DNA from: Gemmatimonadaceae bacterium
Lineage (GTDB): Bacteria > Gemmatimonadota > Gemmatimonadetes > Gemmatimonadales > Gemmatimonadaceae
NCBI GenBank assembly: GCA_035606695.1
Contig: DATNEW010000023.1
Coordinates: forward strand, 62,001 to 126,000
DNA length: 64,000 bases
Reading direction: 5' to 3'
The first letter of the stretch is position 1. Every line of letters starts with the position of its first letter. The notes beneath the pieces are model-generated. The model saw only the letters and a list, made by a program, of their open reading frames with translations. It did not search any database and was not told the origin of the DNA. The position numbers were made by a program, and so were the translations under genes. This document shows positions 33,761 to 42,809 of this stretch, in pieces.

Positions 33761-35830
33761 TCAGGACGCGAATCGCGGCAACGTCACGGTGAACGTCGAG
33801 CCCTTTCCGACCTCGCTCGCCACCGTGAGCTCGCCACCCATCGCGCGCGCGAGTTGGCGGCTGATCGCCAGGCCCAGGCCGACGCCCTGATCGCTCGGAT
33901 TGAGCGCGCGTTTGGCCTGCACGAACGGCTCGAAGATTCGGTCCCACTGATCGCGCGGAATGCCGATGCCGGTATCGCTGACGTCGATCGCCACCTGATG
34001 ATCGCGCGTCGCGATGCACAGCGAGATCGTGCCTTCTGCCGGCGTGAACTTCATCGCGTTGGCGAGGAGGTTCAGCAGAATCTGGCGGAGCTTGTCTTCG
34101 TCCGCCGTCACGGTGAGTCCGCGCGGCGTCGAGAACGGCGCGAGATGCAGATGCTTCTCCGCGAGCTGCGGCATGATCATCTCGAGCACGCCGTGCACCA
34201 CCCGCTGCACGTCCACCGGCCCGATGCGATACTCGATGCGCCCCGAGCCGAGCTTCGCGAAGTTGAGCACGTCGCTGACGAGCGCGTCGAGATGGTTCTT
34301 GCTGCGCTGGATCTTGAGCAGATCGACCTTCTGCTCTTCCGTCACCGGACCGCGCACGCCCATCTCGATGAGCTGCGCGTAGCCGCCGATCGCGTTGAGC
34401 GGCGTGCGAAGCTCGTGGCTCATCGCGGCGAGGAACGCGCTCTTCGCGTGATTCGCTTCCGTCGCCTCGTGCGTCAGGCGCTTGAGCTCCTCCTCGGTGC
34501 GCTTCGACTCCTCGATGTCGGTGTTGGTGCCGAACCATCGAATGATCTTGCCGTTTTCATCGCGCTGCGGAACCGCGCGCGCCAGATGCCACCGATATGT
34601 CTGATGCTCGGCGCTCCAGAGGCGGAATTCGTTCTCGTACGTCTGCCCGGACTCGAGGGACGCGCGCCATCGCTCGAGCGATTGCTCCAGATCGTCGGGA
34701 TGCAACACGGAGAGCCATTGTTCGCCGACGACTTCCTGCGCCGTCTTGCCGAAGTAGCGCGCGGTCCGATCGCTCACGTAGTCGAGCGCGCCATCCGGCG
34801 TCGCCGTCCACACTTGCACGGGAATCGCCTCGGCGAGAAAGCGATACCGCGCTTCGCTCTCTTCCGCGCCGACGCGCGTGGCTTCGCTCTCGTGCCACAA
34901 GCGCTCGATCTCCTTGCGCGCGCGAACATTCTCGGTGACGTCCGAACCATGCGCGACGATGCCGATGCGCGTTCCGCTCGCGTCGCTCAGCGGCTGATAG
35001 ATGAAATCGAGAAACGCTTCTTCCGGAGGGCTGCCGGCGGTGCGCTGAAGCATGATCGGCGTCTCGCGGCCCACGAACGTCTCGCCGGTCTCGAACACGC
35101 GGTCGAGCAACTCGATGAAACCCTGGTCGCGCACTTCGGGAATCGCATCGTAGACCGACTTTCCGATGATGTCGCGGTGCCCGATGAGGCGAATGTATTC
35201 GTCGTTCGCGAAATCGAAGACGTGGTCTTTCCCTCGCACCACGGCCATGAATGCCGGAGCCTGCGCGAAGATGTCCCTGAGATAGCGCTCGGCGTTTTCC
35301 GCCTGGGCGCGGGCTTCGATCGCATTCCGCTCCGCCGTGACGCGACGTGTCGTCTCCGTCACGACGTTCAAGAAAGCGACGATAGCGCCGTTCTCGTCGC
35401 GCACCGGGCTCAACGAAAATGTGAAATATGCTTCGCCCGGCGGTCCATCGCTGCGCTCCATGACGAAGCGCGCGTTCTCCTGATACACGGCCGGCCCACC
35501 CGCGGCGATCGATTCGAACATCGCCGCGATGTCCGGCCAGATCTCGCGCCACACTTCGGCGCCTGGTCGGGCGAGCGCACGCGGATGCTTCGCGCCGAGT
35601 GCGTGGATGTACCCGTCATTGTAGATGAGGAGCTTGTCCGGTCCGCACCACAGATTGATCGGAAAGGGACACTCGATCGCCGTGCGCACGGCCGTGCGCA
35701 GACTATCGGGCCATTGCTCCACGGGCCCGAGCCCTGTCTTCGACCAATCGATCGCGCGGCACCGCGCCGCCATCTCTCCGTCGCCGGGGAACGTCGCCGT
35801 GGCGTCGGGTGAGAGATCGAGACTGGTCAC
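33761..35830 (-). CDS. Cytosolic PAS-domain sensor histidine kinase
   Basis: A 689-residue kinase without membrane segments. Three PAS-type domains are visible: about 30-165 (INLWCGPDKLLIYNDGYIHALG), 180-310 (FANDEYIRLIGH) and 330-450 (DYVSDRTARYFGKTAQEVVGEQW, ending GTNTDIEESKR). The HisKA box SHELRTPLNAIGG puts the phosphoacceptor at His472. The ATPase shows LLNLLANAMKFT, DTGIGIPRD and GVGLGLAISRQLA. There is no receiver domain and no response regulator gene nearby, so it is an orphan kinase. The first PAS resembles those found near light and redox sensors; its ligand is unknown. Confidence 0.88.
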   Translation of the reverse strand: MTSLDLSPDATATFPGDGEMAARCRAIDWSKTGLGPVEQWPDSLRTAVRTAIECPFPINLWCGPDKLLIYNDGYIHALGAKHPRALARPGAEVWREIWPDIAAMFESIAAGGPAVYQENARFVMERSDGPPGEAYFTFSLSPVRDENGAIVAFLNVVTETTRRVTAERNAIEARAQAENAERYLRDIFAQAPAFMAVVRGKDHVFDFANDEYIRLIGHRDIIGKSVYDAIPEVRDQGFIELLDRVFETGETFVGRETPIMLQRTAGSPPEEAFLDFIYQPLSDASGTRIGIVAHGSDVTENVRARKEIERLWHESEATRVGAEESEARYRFLAEAIPVQVWTATPDGALDYVSDRTARYFGKTAQEVVGEQWLSVLHPDDLEQSLERWRASLESGQTYENEFRLWSAEHQTYRWHLARAVPQRDENGKIIRWFGTNTDIEESKRTEEELKRLTHEATEANHAKSAFLAAMSHELRTPLNAIGGYAQLIEMGVRGPVTEEQKVDLLKIQRSKNHLDALVSDVLNFAKLGSGRIEYRIGPVDVQRVVHGVLEMIMPQLAEKHLHLAPFSTPRGLTVTADEDKLRQILLNLLANAMKFTPAEGTISLCIATRDHQVAIDVSDTGIGIPRDQWDRIFEPFVQAKRALNPSDQGVGLGLAISRQLARAMGGELTVASEVGKGSTFTVTLPRFAS

Positions 35831-35860
35831 ACGAGAAATATATGACGCCCAGTGCGCCGT

Positions 35861-36190
35861 TCACGGCTCCCGGCGAAAGCCGGTAGGCGGCGTGACGCGG
35901 TACGGTCGCGCCGTGCGCGCGAGCAGAACCAGATCCTCATCCGACAGACTCATCCAATGCGCGGGGATGGGCGACAATCGGCGCTTTTCCGTTTCACACT
36001 GAAACGTGAGCCATCCGCCTTCGAGCTCTCGCGGAATGGGAAAGCGAACTTCGGCTGCCTTCCGCCGTTCCGCGGTCTGTCGCGGCGCTGCCCTACGGTC
36101 ATCGTTGAGGCGACGCTCCACCAGCGCGGGATGGACCTCCCACGCTTCCCACAAGCGGCCAGTGTCGTCTTCGAAACGCCGATAACCCAT
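35861..36190 (-). CDS. Small conserved hypothetical, member A of a paired family
   Basis: A 109-residue cytosolic protein. Its C-terminal part, WLTFQCETEKRRLSPIPAHW followed by SLSDEDLVLLAR, matches a protein 5.4 kb away at 41583-41837 (RRL, P-x-x-WM, L-[ST]-D, L). The N-terminus is Trp-rich (GRLWEAWEVHP) with an Arg-rich linker. TGAGGTGGG lies directly before the ATG. Function unknown. Confidence 0.62.
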   Translation of the reverse strand: MGYRRFEDDTGRLWEAWEVHPALVERRLNDDRRAAPRQTAERRKAAEVRFPIPRELEGGWLTFQCETEKRRLSPIPAHWMSLSDEDLVLLARTARPYRVTPPTGFRREP

Positions 36191-36292
36191 CCCACCTCAG
36201 CTGCGTCGCCTTGTTTCGCGTTCGCGACTCGCGTCACGGAAGTTCCGAGCCATGTAGTGGTCAACACGGCACGACACCGCCGCAAGTTTTCA

Positions 36293-38089
36293 TCATCGTC
36301 GAATAAATCGTGGCGCTGCCCCGGGCGACGCGCCGAGAACGACAGCCGAGGGCGTAACGCGCTCCCATGCCGACGATGCGCCAGGCAGCGGAATGAGCTC
36401 GCCGCTCGCGCCAATCGTTGGAACGCTGTACGGATCCGCCGATAGTGGATTCACCACGTAACCGAGATCGGACAGGCTGCCCACGGTGATCGCGCTCAAC
36501 GGCATGCCACCCAGGTTCACGTAACCGGTCATCAACTCGCTGCCGAACGTCGTCTCGCGCCAGTGCGAGTCCGCCGTCCCCGCGCCTCCGCTGTTCTCGA
36601 CGGGAACGTTCGAGAAGCACGTGCTCGTTCCGCCATCATCTATACAACCCTGTCGGCCGAGGGCACCGTAATAACCAACGTTCACCGTGCCCGTCGCGGC
36701 GACGAGATTCTTCGCCGACCACATCGTGCCGACGCCGAGCACGTGCAGCATCTCGTGCGTGATGACGTCTTGCAGCGTCCCTTGTGCCGTCATCTTGTCG
36801 AGATCCGCGACGTCGAAGAGCATCACGCCGACGGCGCTGAAGCCGCCTTGCGCGTCATTACGAAACACGCACGGACCGGCTTCGGCAAGAATCTTTCCCG
36901 CGCCGTCGATCGGCTGCACCGATGCGTAGATCACGAGATCGTCGATGTTCTCGCTGATCGTGGGCAGTCCGGTCATCCCGCACGCGGCGGACACGTCGAG
37001 ACCACTCACGGCGATGTCGGGAATGTCACCGGTGACGATCGATTGCAGCCGCGCGGCCGCGGTCGTGAACAACGCCTGCTGTGCGTCGGTCATGTTGGGA
37101 CCGAAAAAGCGAATGTCGATCTTGTAATCGCTCGCGACGGTGACGTTCACGTCGGTCGAGAGCGTACCGGACACGACGTGCACGACCTGCGGCAAGGTCG
37201 TGCGGCCGAGGGTCCATGCCGGCATCGCGATGGATCCGTCGCTGCCGGCCGTCGCGCTCGTCGCGGCGATCGAGCCACCGCCCGCGGTCACCGCGAACGT
37301 CGCGCTGCGGCCCGCGATGGCGTTGCCGTACTTGTCGGCGACCTTGACGACGATCGGCGAAACCGCGGCACCCGCGCGGCCTTTCTGATCGGCGCCACTC
37401 ACGAGCACCTGCGATGGATCGGCCGGCGATAGCGTCGCCGTGAACGACAACGTTGCCTGCGCAGAACTCACCGTCAGAATGTTCTGGCCCGCGATCGTAC
37501 TGTACTGCCATCCTGAAACTGTGAAGTCGCCGTTCGCGTCGCTCGTCACGTTCGATGGCGCCGAACCGCCGCCGGCCAGCGCGACGTTCACGGCCGCAAG
37601 CGCAATCGGATTGCCGAACGCGTCGGTGACTCTTGCGTTGATTGACGGACCGACGTCGCCTACGCGTCCCGCTATGGAGATCGGCGCGGTCGTCACGATT
37701 TTCGCCGCCGCGCCCGGCATCGCGTTCGCGACGATGACGAGCGGCGTGAGTCCATGCACAGACACGGTCATCGTGTCCGCGCCGGCGTGTTCGCCCAACG
37801 TCCACGCGCCGACGCTCGTCGGTCCGGCGAGCGTCCGCGTCGGTGCACCGCTTACGCTGCCCGCACTGGTCGCGATGGTCACCGCAACGTTGCCGAGCGG
37901 TGACCCGTTCGCGTCGCTGACGACGAAGGTTGGCGCGGTCGCGAGCCTCTGTCCGGCAACCGCCGACTGGGCGGCGCCGGTCACCAACGCGATCGATGCA
38001 GGAACTACGGGTGGCGTAGAGTCGCTGCCGCTACAGCTCGCTACGATGGCGAATGGAGCGCAGACGATGAACGGACGGAATAGGCGCAT
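36293..38089 (-). CDS. Leishmanolysin-like (M8) metalloprotease with Ig-like repeats
   Basis: A 598-residue lipoprotein. From ATG 38089 the leader ends at a lipobox (IVASCSGSD). Three or four Ig-like/invasin-type domains of about 90 residues follow (repeats of the type V-x-D-x-x-G-N-P-x-x-x-V-x-V-x-F-A-x-x-x-G-G). The protease domain has the zinc motif HEMLHVLGVGTMW (His445) and the Met-turn motif GSELMTGYV of leishmanolysins. Cys residues around it suggest disulfides. It is probably a surface protease held out by the repeats. An ORF start further upstream would add 38 residues and is not supported. Confidence 0.85.
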   Translation of the reverse strand: MRLFRPFIVCAPFAIVASCSGSDSTPPVVPASIALVTGAAQSAVAGQRLATAPTFVVSDANGSPLGNVAVTIATSAGSVSGAPTRTLAGPTSVGAWTLGEHAGADTMTVSVHGLTPLVIVANAMPGAAAKIVTTAPISIAGRVGDVGPSINARVTDAFGNPIALAAVNVALAGGGSAPSNVTSDANGDFTVSGWQYSTIAGQNILTVSSAQATLSFTATLSPADPSQVLVSGADQKGRAGAAVSPIVVKVADKYGNAIAGRSATFAVTAGGGSIAATSATAGSDGSIAMPAWTLGRTTLPQVVHVVSGTLSTDVNVTVASDYKIDIRFFGPNMTDAQQALFTTAAARLQSIVTGDIPDIAVSGLDVSAACGMTGLPTISENIDDLVIYASVQPIDGAGKILAEAGPCVFRNDAQGGFSAVGVMLFDVADLDKMTAQGTLQDVITHEMLHVLGVGTMWSAKNLVAATGTVNVGYYGALGRQGCIDDGGTSTCFSNVPVENSGGAGTADSHWRETTFGSELMTGYVNLGGMPLSAITVGSLSDLGYVVNPLSADPYSVPTIGASGELIPLPGASSAWERVTPSAVVLGASPGAAPRFIRR

Positions 38090-38250
38090 ACGGGAGAGAA
38101 CCCGGCGTCGGTAGGTCGGGTGAGTCAGACGGAAAATGCAAACATGTGCATACCCCTCACACGACGATTTGCGCCAATTGAGCGCATCAATATGGCGAAT
38201 CATGGCCGAGCTCGCGAATTAACCTGGCTCGGCGCTTAGGTTCCAGTGCG

Positions 38251-39198
38251 ATGCACTCCCCTCCCTCGGCGCACCATCGCGCCGCCTCGCTCGCGCTCGG
38301 CGTCGGCGTGTTTGGTATCGGCTGGTCGGCCATCCTCGTGCGGTGGTCGGGCGTGCCCGGCATGGTGTCGGCGTTTTATCGCCTGCTGTTCGCATCGATG
38401 GTGCTGCTGCCGTGGTATCTCGTGCGCGCGTCGCGCGGCGGATCGGCGCGCGGACCCGCGAGCACGGCACTGAAGCGCGCCGCGGTGTTCGCCGGCGTGG
38501 TGTTCGCCGCCGATCTCGCATTCTTTAATACATCGATCATGATCACGTCGGCCGCGAACGCCACGCTGCTCGGTGTGAATTCGCCGGTGTTCGTGGCGAT
38601 CGGCGCCTGGGCCTTGTATGGCGATCGGCCGAACGTTCGCTTCTGGCTCGGCTTCGCGTTGGCGTTGAGCGGCGTGCTGTCGATCGTCGGAACAGATGTG
38701 GTCGTGCATCCACGGCTCGGTATCGGCGATGCGTTCGCGGTGGCCGGCGCGGTGTGTTACGGCGCGTATCTCCTCTACGTGCAGCGTGCGCGCGTCGGCA
38801 TGGACACGCTGACGTTCAGCACGTGGTGTGTGTGCGCCGGCGCGGCGAGCCTGCTGCCGGTGTGTCTCCTTGCGCGGCAACCGGTGTGGGGTTTCAGCGG
38901 GCGGTCGTGGGCGTCGCTCATCGCGCTGGCGCTGGCGACGCAGATCGTCGGGCACTTCTGCGTCGCGTACGCGCTCGGGCATTTGCCGGTGACGATGTCG
39001 TCGGTGGTGCTGCTCGCGCAGGCGCCGCTCACCGCATTGCTTGCGTGGCCGCTGCTCGGCGAGCGACTTCGTCTGGGCCAGGTGATCGGCGGCGCACTGG
39101 TGTTGGCCGGTATTCTCGTCGTGAATCTCACGCGCCTTGCGCCGTCGCAGGCGTTGCAGGCGGCTCAGCGTCTACGCCAGGGACGCAGCCCTTCGTAG
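38251..39198 (+). CDS. EamA/DMT-family permease
   Basis: A 315-residue transporter with ten predicted helices arranged as two EamA repeats; the first begins GVFGIGWSAILVRWSGVPGMVSAFYR and the second near FAVAGAVCYGAYLLYVQR, ending in the typical PLTALLAWPLLGERLRLGQVIGGALVLAGI. It exports or imports small metabolites; the substrate is unknown. Its 3' end overlaps a degraded fragment on the other strand. Confidence 0.85.
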   Translation: MHSPPSAHHRAASLALGVGVFGIGWSAILVRWSGVPGMVSAFYRLLFASMVLLPWYLVRASRGGSARGPASTALKRAAVFAGVVFAADLAFFNTSIMITSAANATLLGVNSPVFVAIGAWALYGDRPNVRFWLGFALALSGVLSIVGTDVVVHPRLGIGDAFAVAGAVCYGAYLLYVQRARVGMDTLTFSTWCVCAGAASLLPVCLLARQPVWGFSGRSWASLIALALATQIVGHFCVAYALGHLPVTMSSVVLLAQAPLTALLAWPLLGERLRLGQVIGGALVLAGILVVNLTRLAPSQALQAAQRLRQGRSPS

Positions 39199-39320
39199 CT
39201 CGCGATGCTCGTCCGCGCTGCCTGTGCGCGCGCCACGAGCTTCCGCCGCTCGAGCAGGCGCAGCGCGATCTGCACCGCGCGCTTGGAGAGTCCGGCAACG
39301 GCAAGCGCGAATGGAAACGG
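39165..39320 (-). pseudogene. Remnant of a helix-turn-helix protein C-terminus
   Basis: A 51-residue open stretch, preceded in frame by a TAG (39321-39323) and lacking any start codon, reads LSKRAVQIALRLLERRKLVA and later SYEGLRPWR. This resembles the recognition helix and wing of a winged-helix regulator. It overlaps the end of the permease gene by 34 bases. It could be chance, but the helical pattern and charge are unlike the other shadow frames here. Confidence 0.3.
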
Positions 39321-39361
39321 CTAGTGGAAACAGCGCCCGCCCTTTCCATTCGGTCTTTCCA

Positions 39362-40744
39362 TCAGCCCCCGAGCACCGTCCCGTGCAACACCACCCACGC
39401 CACGCTGAAATAAATCACCAACCCGGTGACGTCGACGAGCGTCGCCACAAACGGCGCCGACGCACTCGCCGGATCGAAGCCCAACCGCCGCAACACGAAC
39501 GGAAGCATCGAACCGGCGAGCGACCCGAACGCCACGATCCCGACCAGCGCGAGACCAACCGCAAGCGCCACGAGATTGTGATGCACGCCGTAGTCGAAGA
39601 TGTGAAGCGACTGCCACAGCTCGATGCGCGCAAATCCGATCACGCCGAGAATCGCGCCGAGCATGAGGCCCGTCGGCAGCTCGCGCACCGCGATGCGCCA
39701 CCAGTCGCGCAACTTGATCTCGCCGAGCGCGAGCGCGCGAATGATCAGCGACGTCGCCTGCGAACCCGAGTTGCCGCCCGAGCTCATCACGAGCGGAATG
39801 AACATCGCCAGAATCGCGAATTTCTCGATTTCGCCCTGGAAATGCTGCATGGCGGTCGCGGTGAGCATCTCCGACAGAAACAGCGCGCACAACCAGGGCG
39901 CGCGCTTGCGGATCATCTGCCCGAATCCGACTTCCATGTAGGGCGCCTCGAGGGCTTCGACGCCGCCGAACTTCTGCACGTCTTCCGTCTGTTCGTGTAC
40001 GATCGCATCGATCACGTCGTCCACCGTCACAATGCCGAGGACGTGTCGTTCGTCGTCGACCACGGGCAGCGCGAGGAGATTGTACTTCGCGATCATCCGC
40101 GCCACTTCCTCCCGGTCCGTATCTGGCTTCGCGGTGAGCGGCGCGCGGCGGTCGCCGACTTCGCGAACGGCCGAGCGCGGATCCGAGATCAACAACTGCC
40201 TGAGTGACACGACGCGAACGAGATGGTCCTCGTCGTCGAGCACGTAGATCGCGTACACCGTTTCCTTCGTGCGCGCGACGTCGTGGATATAGTTGAGCGT
40301 CTGCGCGACGCTCCAGTCCGACGGCACCGAGAGAAACTCCGTCGTCATGATGCCGCCCGCACTCTCTCGCGGATAACGCAGCAGCATCTCGAGCGTGCGT
40401 CGAGTCTCGGGCTCGAGCCCGGCGAGCAACGGTTCGCGCGTTTTCGGCGCGAGCTCGCGGAAGAGATCGGCCCGCTGGTCGGCGGACATCGCCTCGATCA
40501 GCTCGAGCGCCGCGTCCTCGTTCATGGCGGCCACGATCTCGTACCGGCGATCGAGCTCCGGTTCGTCGAAGGCCTGCGCGGCGAGATCGAAGGGAAGCAC
40601 CGCCATCACCTTCGCCGCGGCGGGCGGCGGCAGCTCATTCAGTGCCTCGGCCACATCCGCCGCGCGCATGCCGGCAAGCGACTCGGCGAGCTCGGCGGGG
40701 TCGCCATGCAGCAGATAGAGCAGCTCGGGTTGCATGTTCTGCAT
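39362..40744 (-). CDS. mgtE: Magnesium transporter MgtE
   Basis: A 460-residue Mg2+ channel/transporter. The order is the family's: a helical N domain (AADVAEALNELPPPAAAKVMAVLPFD), two CBS domains (about 130-255, with MTTEFLSVPSDWSVAQTL and LALPVVDDERHVLGIVTVDDVIDAI), a connecting helix and five membrane helices with the pore signature PLVMSSGGNSGSQATSLIIRALALGEI. Cytosolic Mg2+ closes the pore in known MgtE. I start at ATG 40744; the open frame extends to 41011 but into a neighbouring gene. Confidence 0.92.
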   Translation of the reverse strand: MQNMQPELLYLLHGDPAELAESLAGMRAADVAEALNELPPPAAAKVMAVLPFDLAAQAFDEPELDRRYEIVAAMNEDAALELIEAMSADQRADLFRELAPKTREPLLAGLEPETRRTLEMLLRYPRESAGGIMTTEFLSVPSDWSVAQTLNYIHDVARTKETVYAIYVLDDEDHLVRVVSLRQLLISDPRSAVREVGDRRAPLTAKPDTDREEVARMIAKYNLLALPVVDDERHVLGIVTVDDVIDAIVHEQTEDVQKFGGVEALEAPYMEVGFGQMIRKRAPWLCALFLSEMLTATAMQHFQGEIEKFAILAMFIPLVMSSGGNSGSQATSLIIRALALGEIKLRDWWRIAVRELPTGLMLGAILGVIGFARIELWQSLHIFDYGVHHNLVALAVGLALVGIVAFGSLAGSMLPFVLRRLGFDPASASAPFVATLVDVTGLVIYFSVAWVVLHGTVLGG

Positions 40745-40845
40745 CGTCGTCGCGAAAAAAGGTGAGCCTCGTCGCGGACTGCTGGCGATAAGCAATTCGC
40801 GCGAGGCTTCGCGGTCAACTCGTGACGGGGCCGTGCTTTGATCTC

Positions 40846-41457
40846 TTAGTCCACGACGGTCATCGGGATCGGATGGTCGAGAATGACGGTCTTGGTCTCG
40901 CTGCGGAAGTGCAGCACGCGCTGGAACCAGCTGTCGTCCTGCGGTTGTCCGCCGTGCTCCATGAGGTACCGCGCGACACGGTACGCGTCGTCGGGATCCA
41001 TACGCAAGCAACCATGCGAGGCGGCCTCGCCCAGGGATTCAACCTCACCCGTCCCATGGATGTAGTAGTCCGGCTCCTTGAAGAAAATCTTCACGAGCTT
41101 CATGGGATTTGCTTTCGCGCCGGGCGCCTGCGGCGTCTTGCCTTTCGCCCACGGCTGATCGGGTGGAATCCACTCCGGGTTCCAGACGATCTTTCGAATT
41201 TTGTAATTGCCCTGCGGCGTCGGCTTGCTGCCTTTGCCGACCGCGACCGGAAACGTCTCGACGGTCGAGTCGCCTTCCTTGATGTAGAGCTTTCGCTCGC
41301 TGAGATCGGCGACGAGGCTCGTCGGTGGATCTTCGCGCACGAACGGCGTTGCGAGCGCGGCGGCTGCGGAACTGTGCACTGCCGCCGTACCCAACGCGCC
41401 GATGGAGGCGAGCGCGGCCGCCGCCATGATTCGCTTCTTTGATCGACTGATTGACAT
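40846..41457 (-). CDS. L,D-transpeptidase (YkuD family), short form
   Basis: A 203-residue exported enzyme. From ATG 41457 a signal peptide covers about 1-35. The YkuD domain opens with LVADLSERKLYIKEGDSTVETFPVAVGKG, keeps TPQGNYKIRKIVWNPEW, and ends with the catalytic HGTGEVESLGEAASHGCLRM (Cys150). The family cross-links peptidoglycan or anchors proteins to it. It lies just upstream of mgtE in the same direction but is separated by 101 bases, so coexpression is unclear. Confidence 0.87.
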   Translation of the reverse strand: MSISRSKKRIMAAAALASIGALGTAAVHSSAAAALATPFVREDPPTSLVADLSERKLYIKEGDSTVETFPVAVGKGSKPTPQGNYKIRKIVWNPEWIPPDQPWAKGKTPQAPGAKANPMKLVKIFFKEPDYYIHGTGEVESLGEAASHGCLRMDPDDAYRVARYLMEHGGQPQDDSWFQRVLHFRSETKTVILDHPIPMTVVD

Positions 41458-41582
41458 GCCATATGAAAAAGCAAGGCATGTTCCAACGGCTTTCTGTTCC
41501 TCGGCGCCTTCGCTCTCGCACGGCGCGCGTTGTGCGCCGACGGGGAACAACACGACTATACTCGAACACTCCTTACGCGTAG

Positions 41583-41837
41583 ATGCCCGAACCGAGTTTT
41601 GGCGAGCGCATCCTGGAGCGCGGGGACGAAGTCTGGACGTTACGCGAAGTGGCGGCGCAGCTCGTTCCCGGATCGCGCGGGCCGCGATGCCTCATCTGCG
41701 AATCCAGCACCGTCGTCCGCCGCTTGTGGGAATATCCCGAGAACTGGATGACGCTGACGGACGACGAGCTGATGACGCTCTGCGGACGCGAGCCGGCCGC
41801 GTGGGCGCGTGCTACTTCGAGGTCACCCAGGCCGTGA
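41583..41837 (+). CDS. Small conserved hypothetical, member B of a paired family
   Basis: An 84-residue cytosolic protein. CLICESSTVVRRLWEYPENW followed by MTLTDDELMTLCGR aligns with the C-terminus of the protein at 35861-36190. This copy has Cys-x2-Cys and a later Cys that could bind a metal; member A keeps only one Cys here. A TATACT box lies about 25 bases upstream. Its 3' end overlaps the convergent nuclease-like gene by 26 bases. Function unknown. Confidence 0.62.
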   Translation: MPEPSFGERILERGDEVWTLREVAAQLVPGSRGPRCLICESSTVVRRLWEYPENWMTLTDDELMTLCGREPAAWARATSRSPRP

Positions 41838-42732
41838 ACCAGATGTCGCGCAGCATCGCGGCGCCGGCGGCGAGACGATCGGCCGTGAACGCCTTGTCTT
41901 CGGGCGCGGTCTGCGTCGCGCTGAATGGATGCACCTTGTCGAGGCGATAGAGCGGCTCGATCTGCGCGTTGCTGTCCATCAAATACTTGATGATGGCCGC
42001 GCGAAAATCCGGAATGACGCGCGCGGTGGTGTCCATGCGAGAGAGTACGTCGGCAAGCTTGATGTTCGCGCCGACGTAGGCCGACTCGAATCGCGCGTGG
42101 AACTGCTTGTCGGTCGCGTAGCCGTTCGGATTGGCCCGCGTCCAACCATTGTATTGATCGGACGCGTGCGCCGGGTTCGATCCGTCCGCGACATAGTGGC
42201 CGAGGATGCCGGCGTCGTCGATGATGCGCTGTTCGATCCATGGCTTGATCGAATCCGGCGCCGCGCGCCAATTGCGGAAATCGACGCGAAGCTGCTGCGA
42301 GAGCTCGAGCATGCGAAACGGGAGAAAGCCGTACACTGACGCTTTCACACCGGCGGCCGCGAGCGTGTCCGAGTACGCGAAACGATTCGGCGCCTTGAGC
42401 GCATTCGCCAGCACCGCGGGCGGCACCATTTCGATGTCGATGAAATGGTCCGGCGATGTGCCGCCCTCGAGCGCCGGATCGAGCGTCCGTTCCGCACGAT
42501 CCTTCCAGCGATCGGGCTCGGGGTTGAGGTAGCCGAGCTGACGCGACGCGCTTCTGAAAAACGCGGGCATCGACGGCGGGAGCTCGAGCGCGGCGGCTTC
42601 GCCCGTCATGCGATGGCCCGCATCGCCCCAGGCGGCGAGCAAGACGATAGCGAGCACGGCGACGAGCGGCGCACTCGCGCGACGGACACGTTGCGCGCGC
42701 GAGCGCGTACGAGCGGAGCGTGAAGTAGTCAT
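41812..42732 (-). CDS. Secreted S1/P1 nuclease-like (phospholipase C/zinc-dependent) protein
   Basis: A 306-residue protein with an N-terminal signal anchor (about 20-35). The mature N-terminus AWGDAGHRMTGEAA parallels the Trp and His that start S1/P1 nucleases and bind the trinuclear zinc centre. PDHFIDIE and GHYVADGSNPAHASDQYNGW match the later Asp/His zinc ligands. The family cleaves single-stranded nucleic acids or phospholipids; the loop after the last motif is divergent, so the substrate is uncertain. Confidence 0.75.
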   Translation of the reverse strand: MTTSRSARTRSRAQRVRRASAPLVAVLAIVLLAAWGDAGHRMTGEAAALELPPSMPAFFRSASRQLGYLNPEPDRWKDRAERTLDPALEGGTSPDHFIDIEMVPPAVLANALKAPNRFAYSDTLAAAGVKASVYGFLPFRMLELSQQLRVDFRNWRAAPDSIKPWIEQRIIDDAGILGHYVADGSNPAHASDQYNGWTRANPNGYATDKQFHARFESAYVGANIKLADVLSRMDTTARVIPDFRAAIIKYLMDSNAQIEPLYRLDKVHPFSATQTAPEDKAFTADRLAAGAAMLRDIWFTAWVTSK

Positions 42733-42809
42733 GCCCGAAAGCTACGCGACGAGCCCGCCTTCACGAAACCCGCGGCGCCCCGCCCCTCCGACGACGACGG
42801 TACCCGCGG

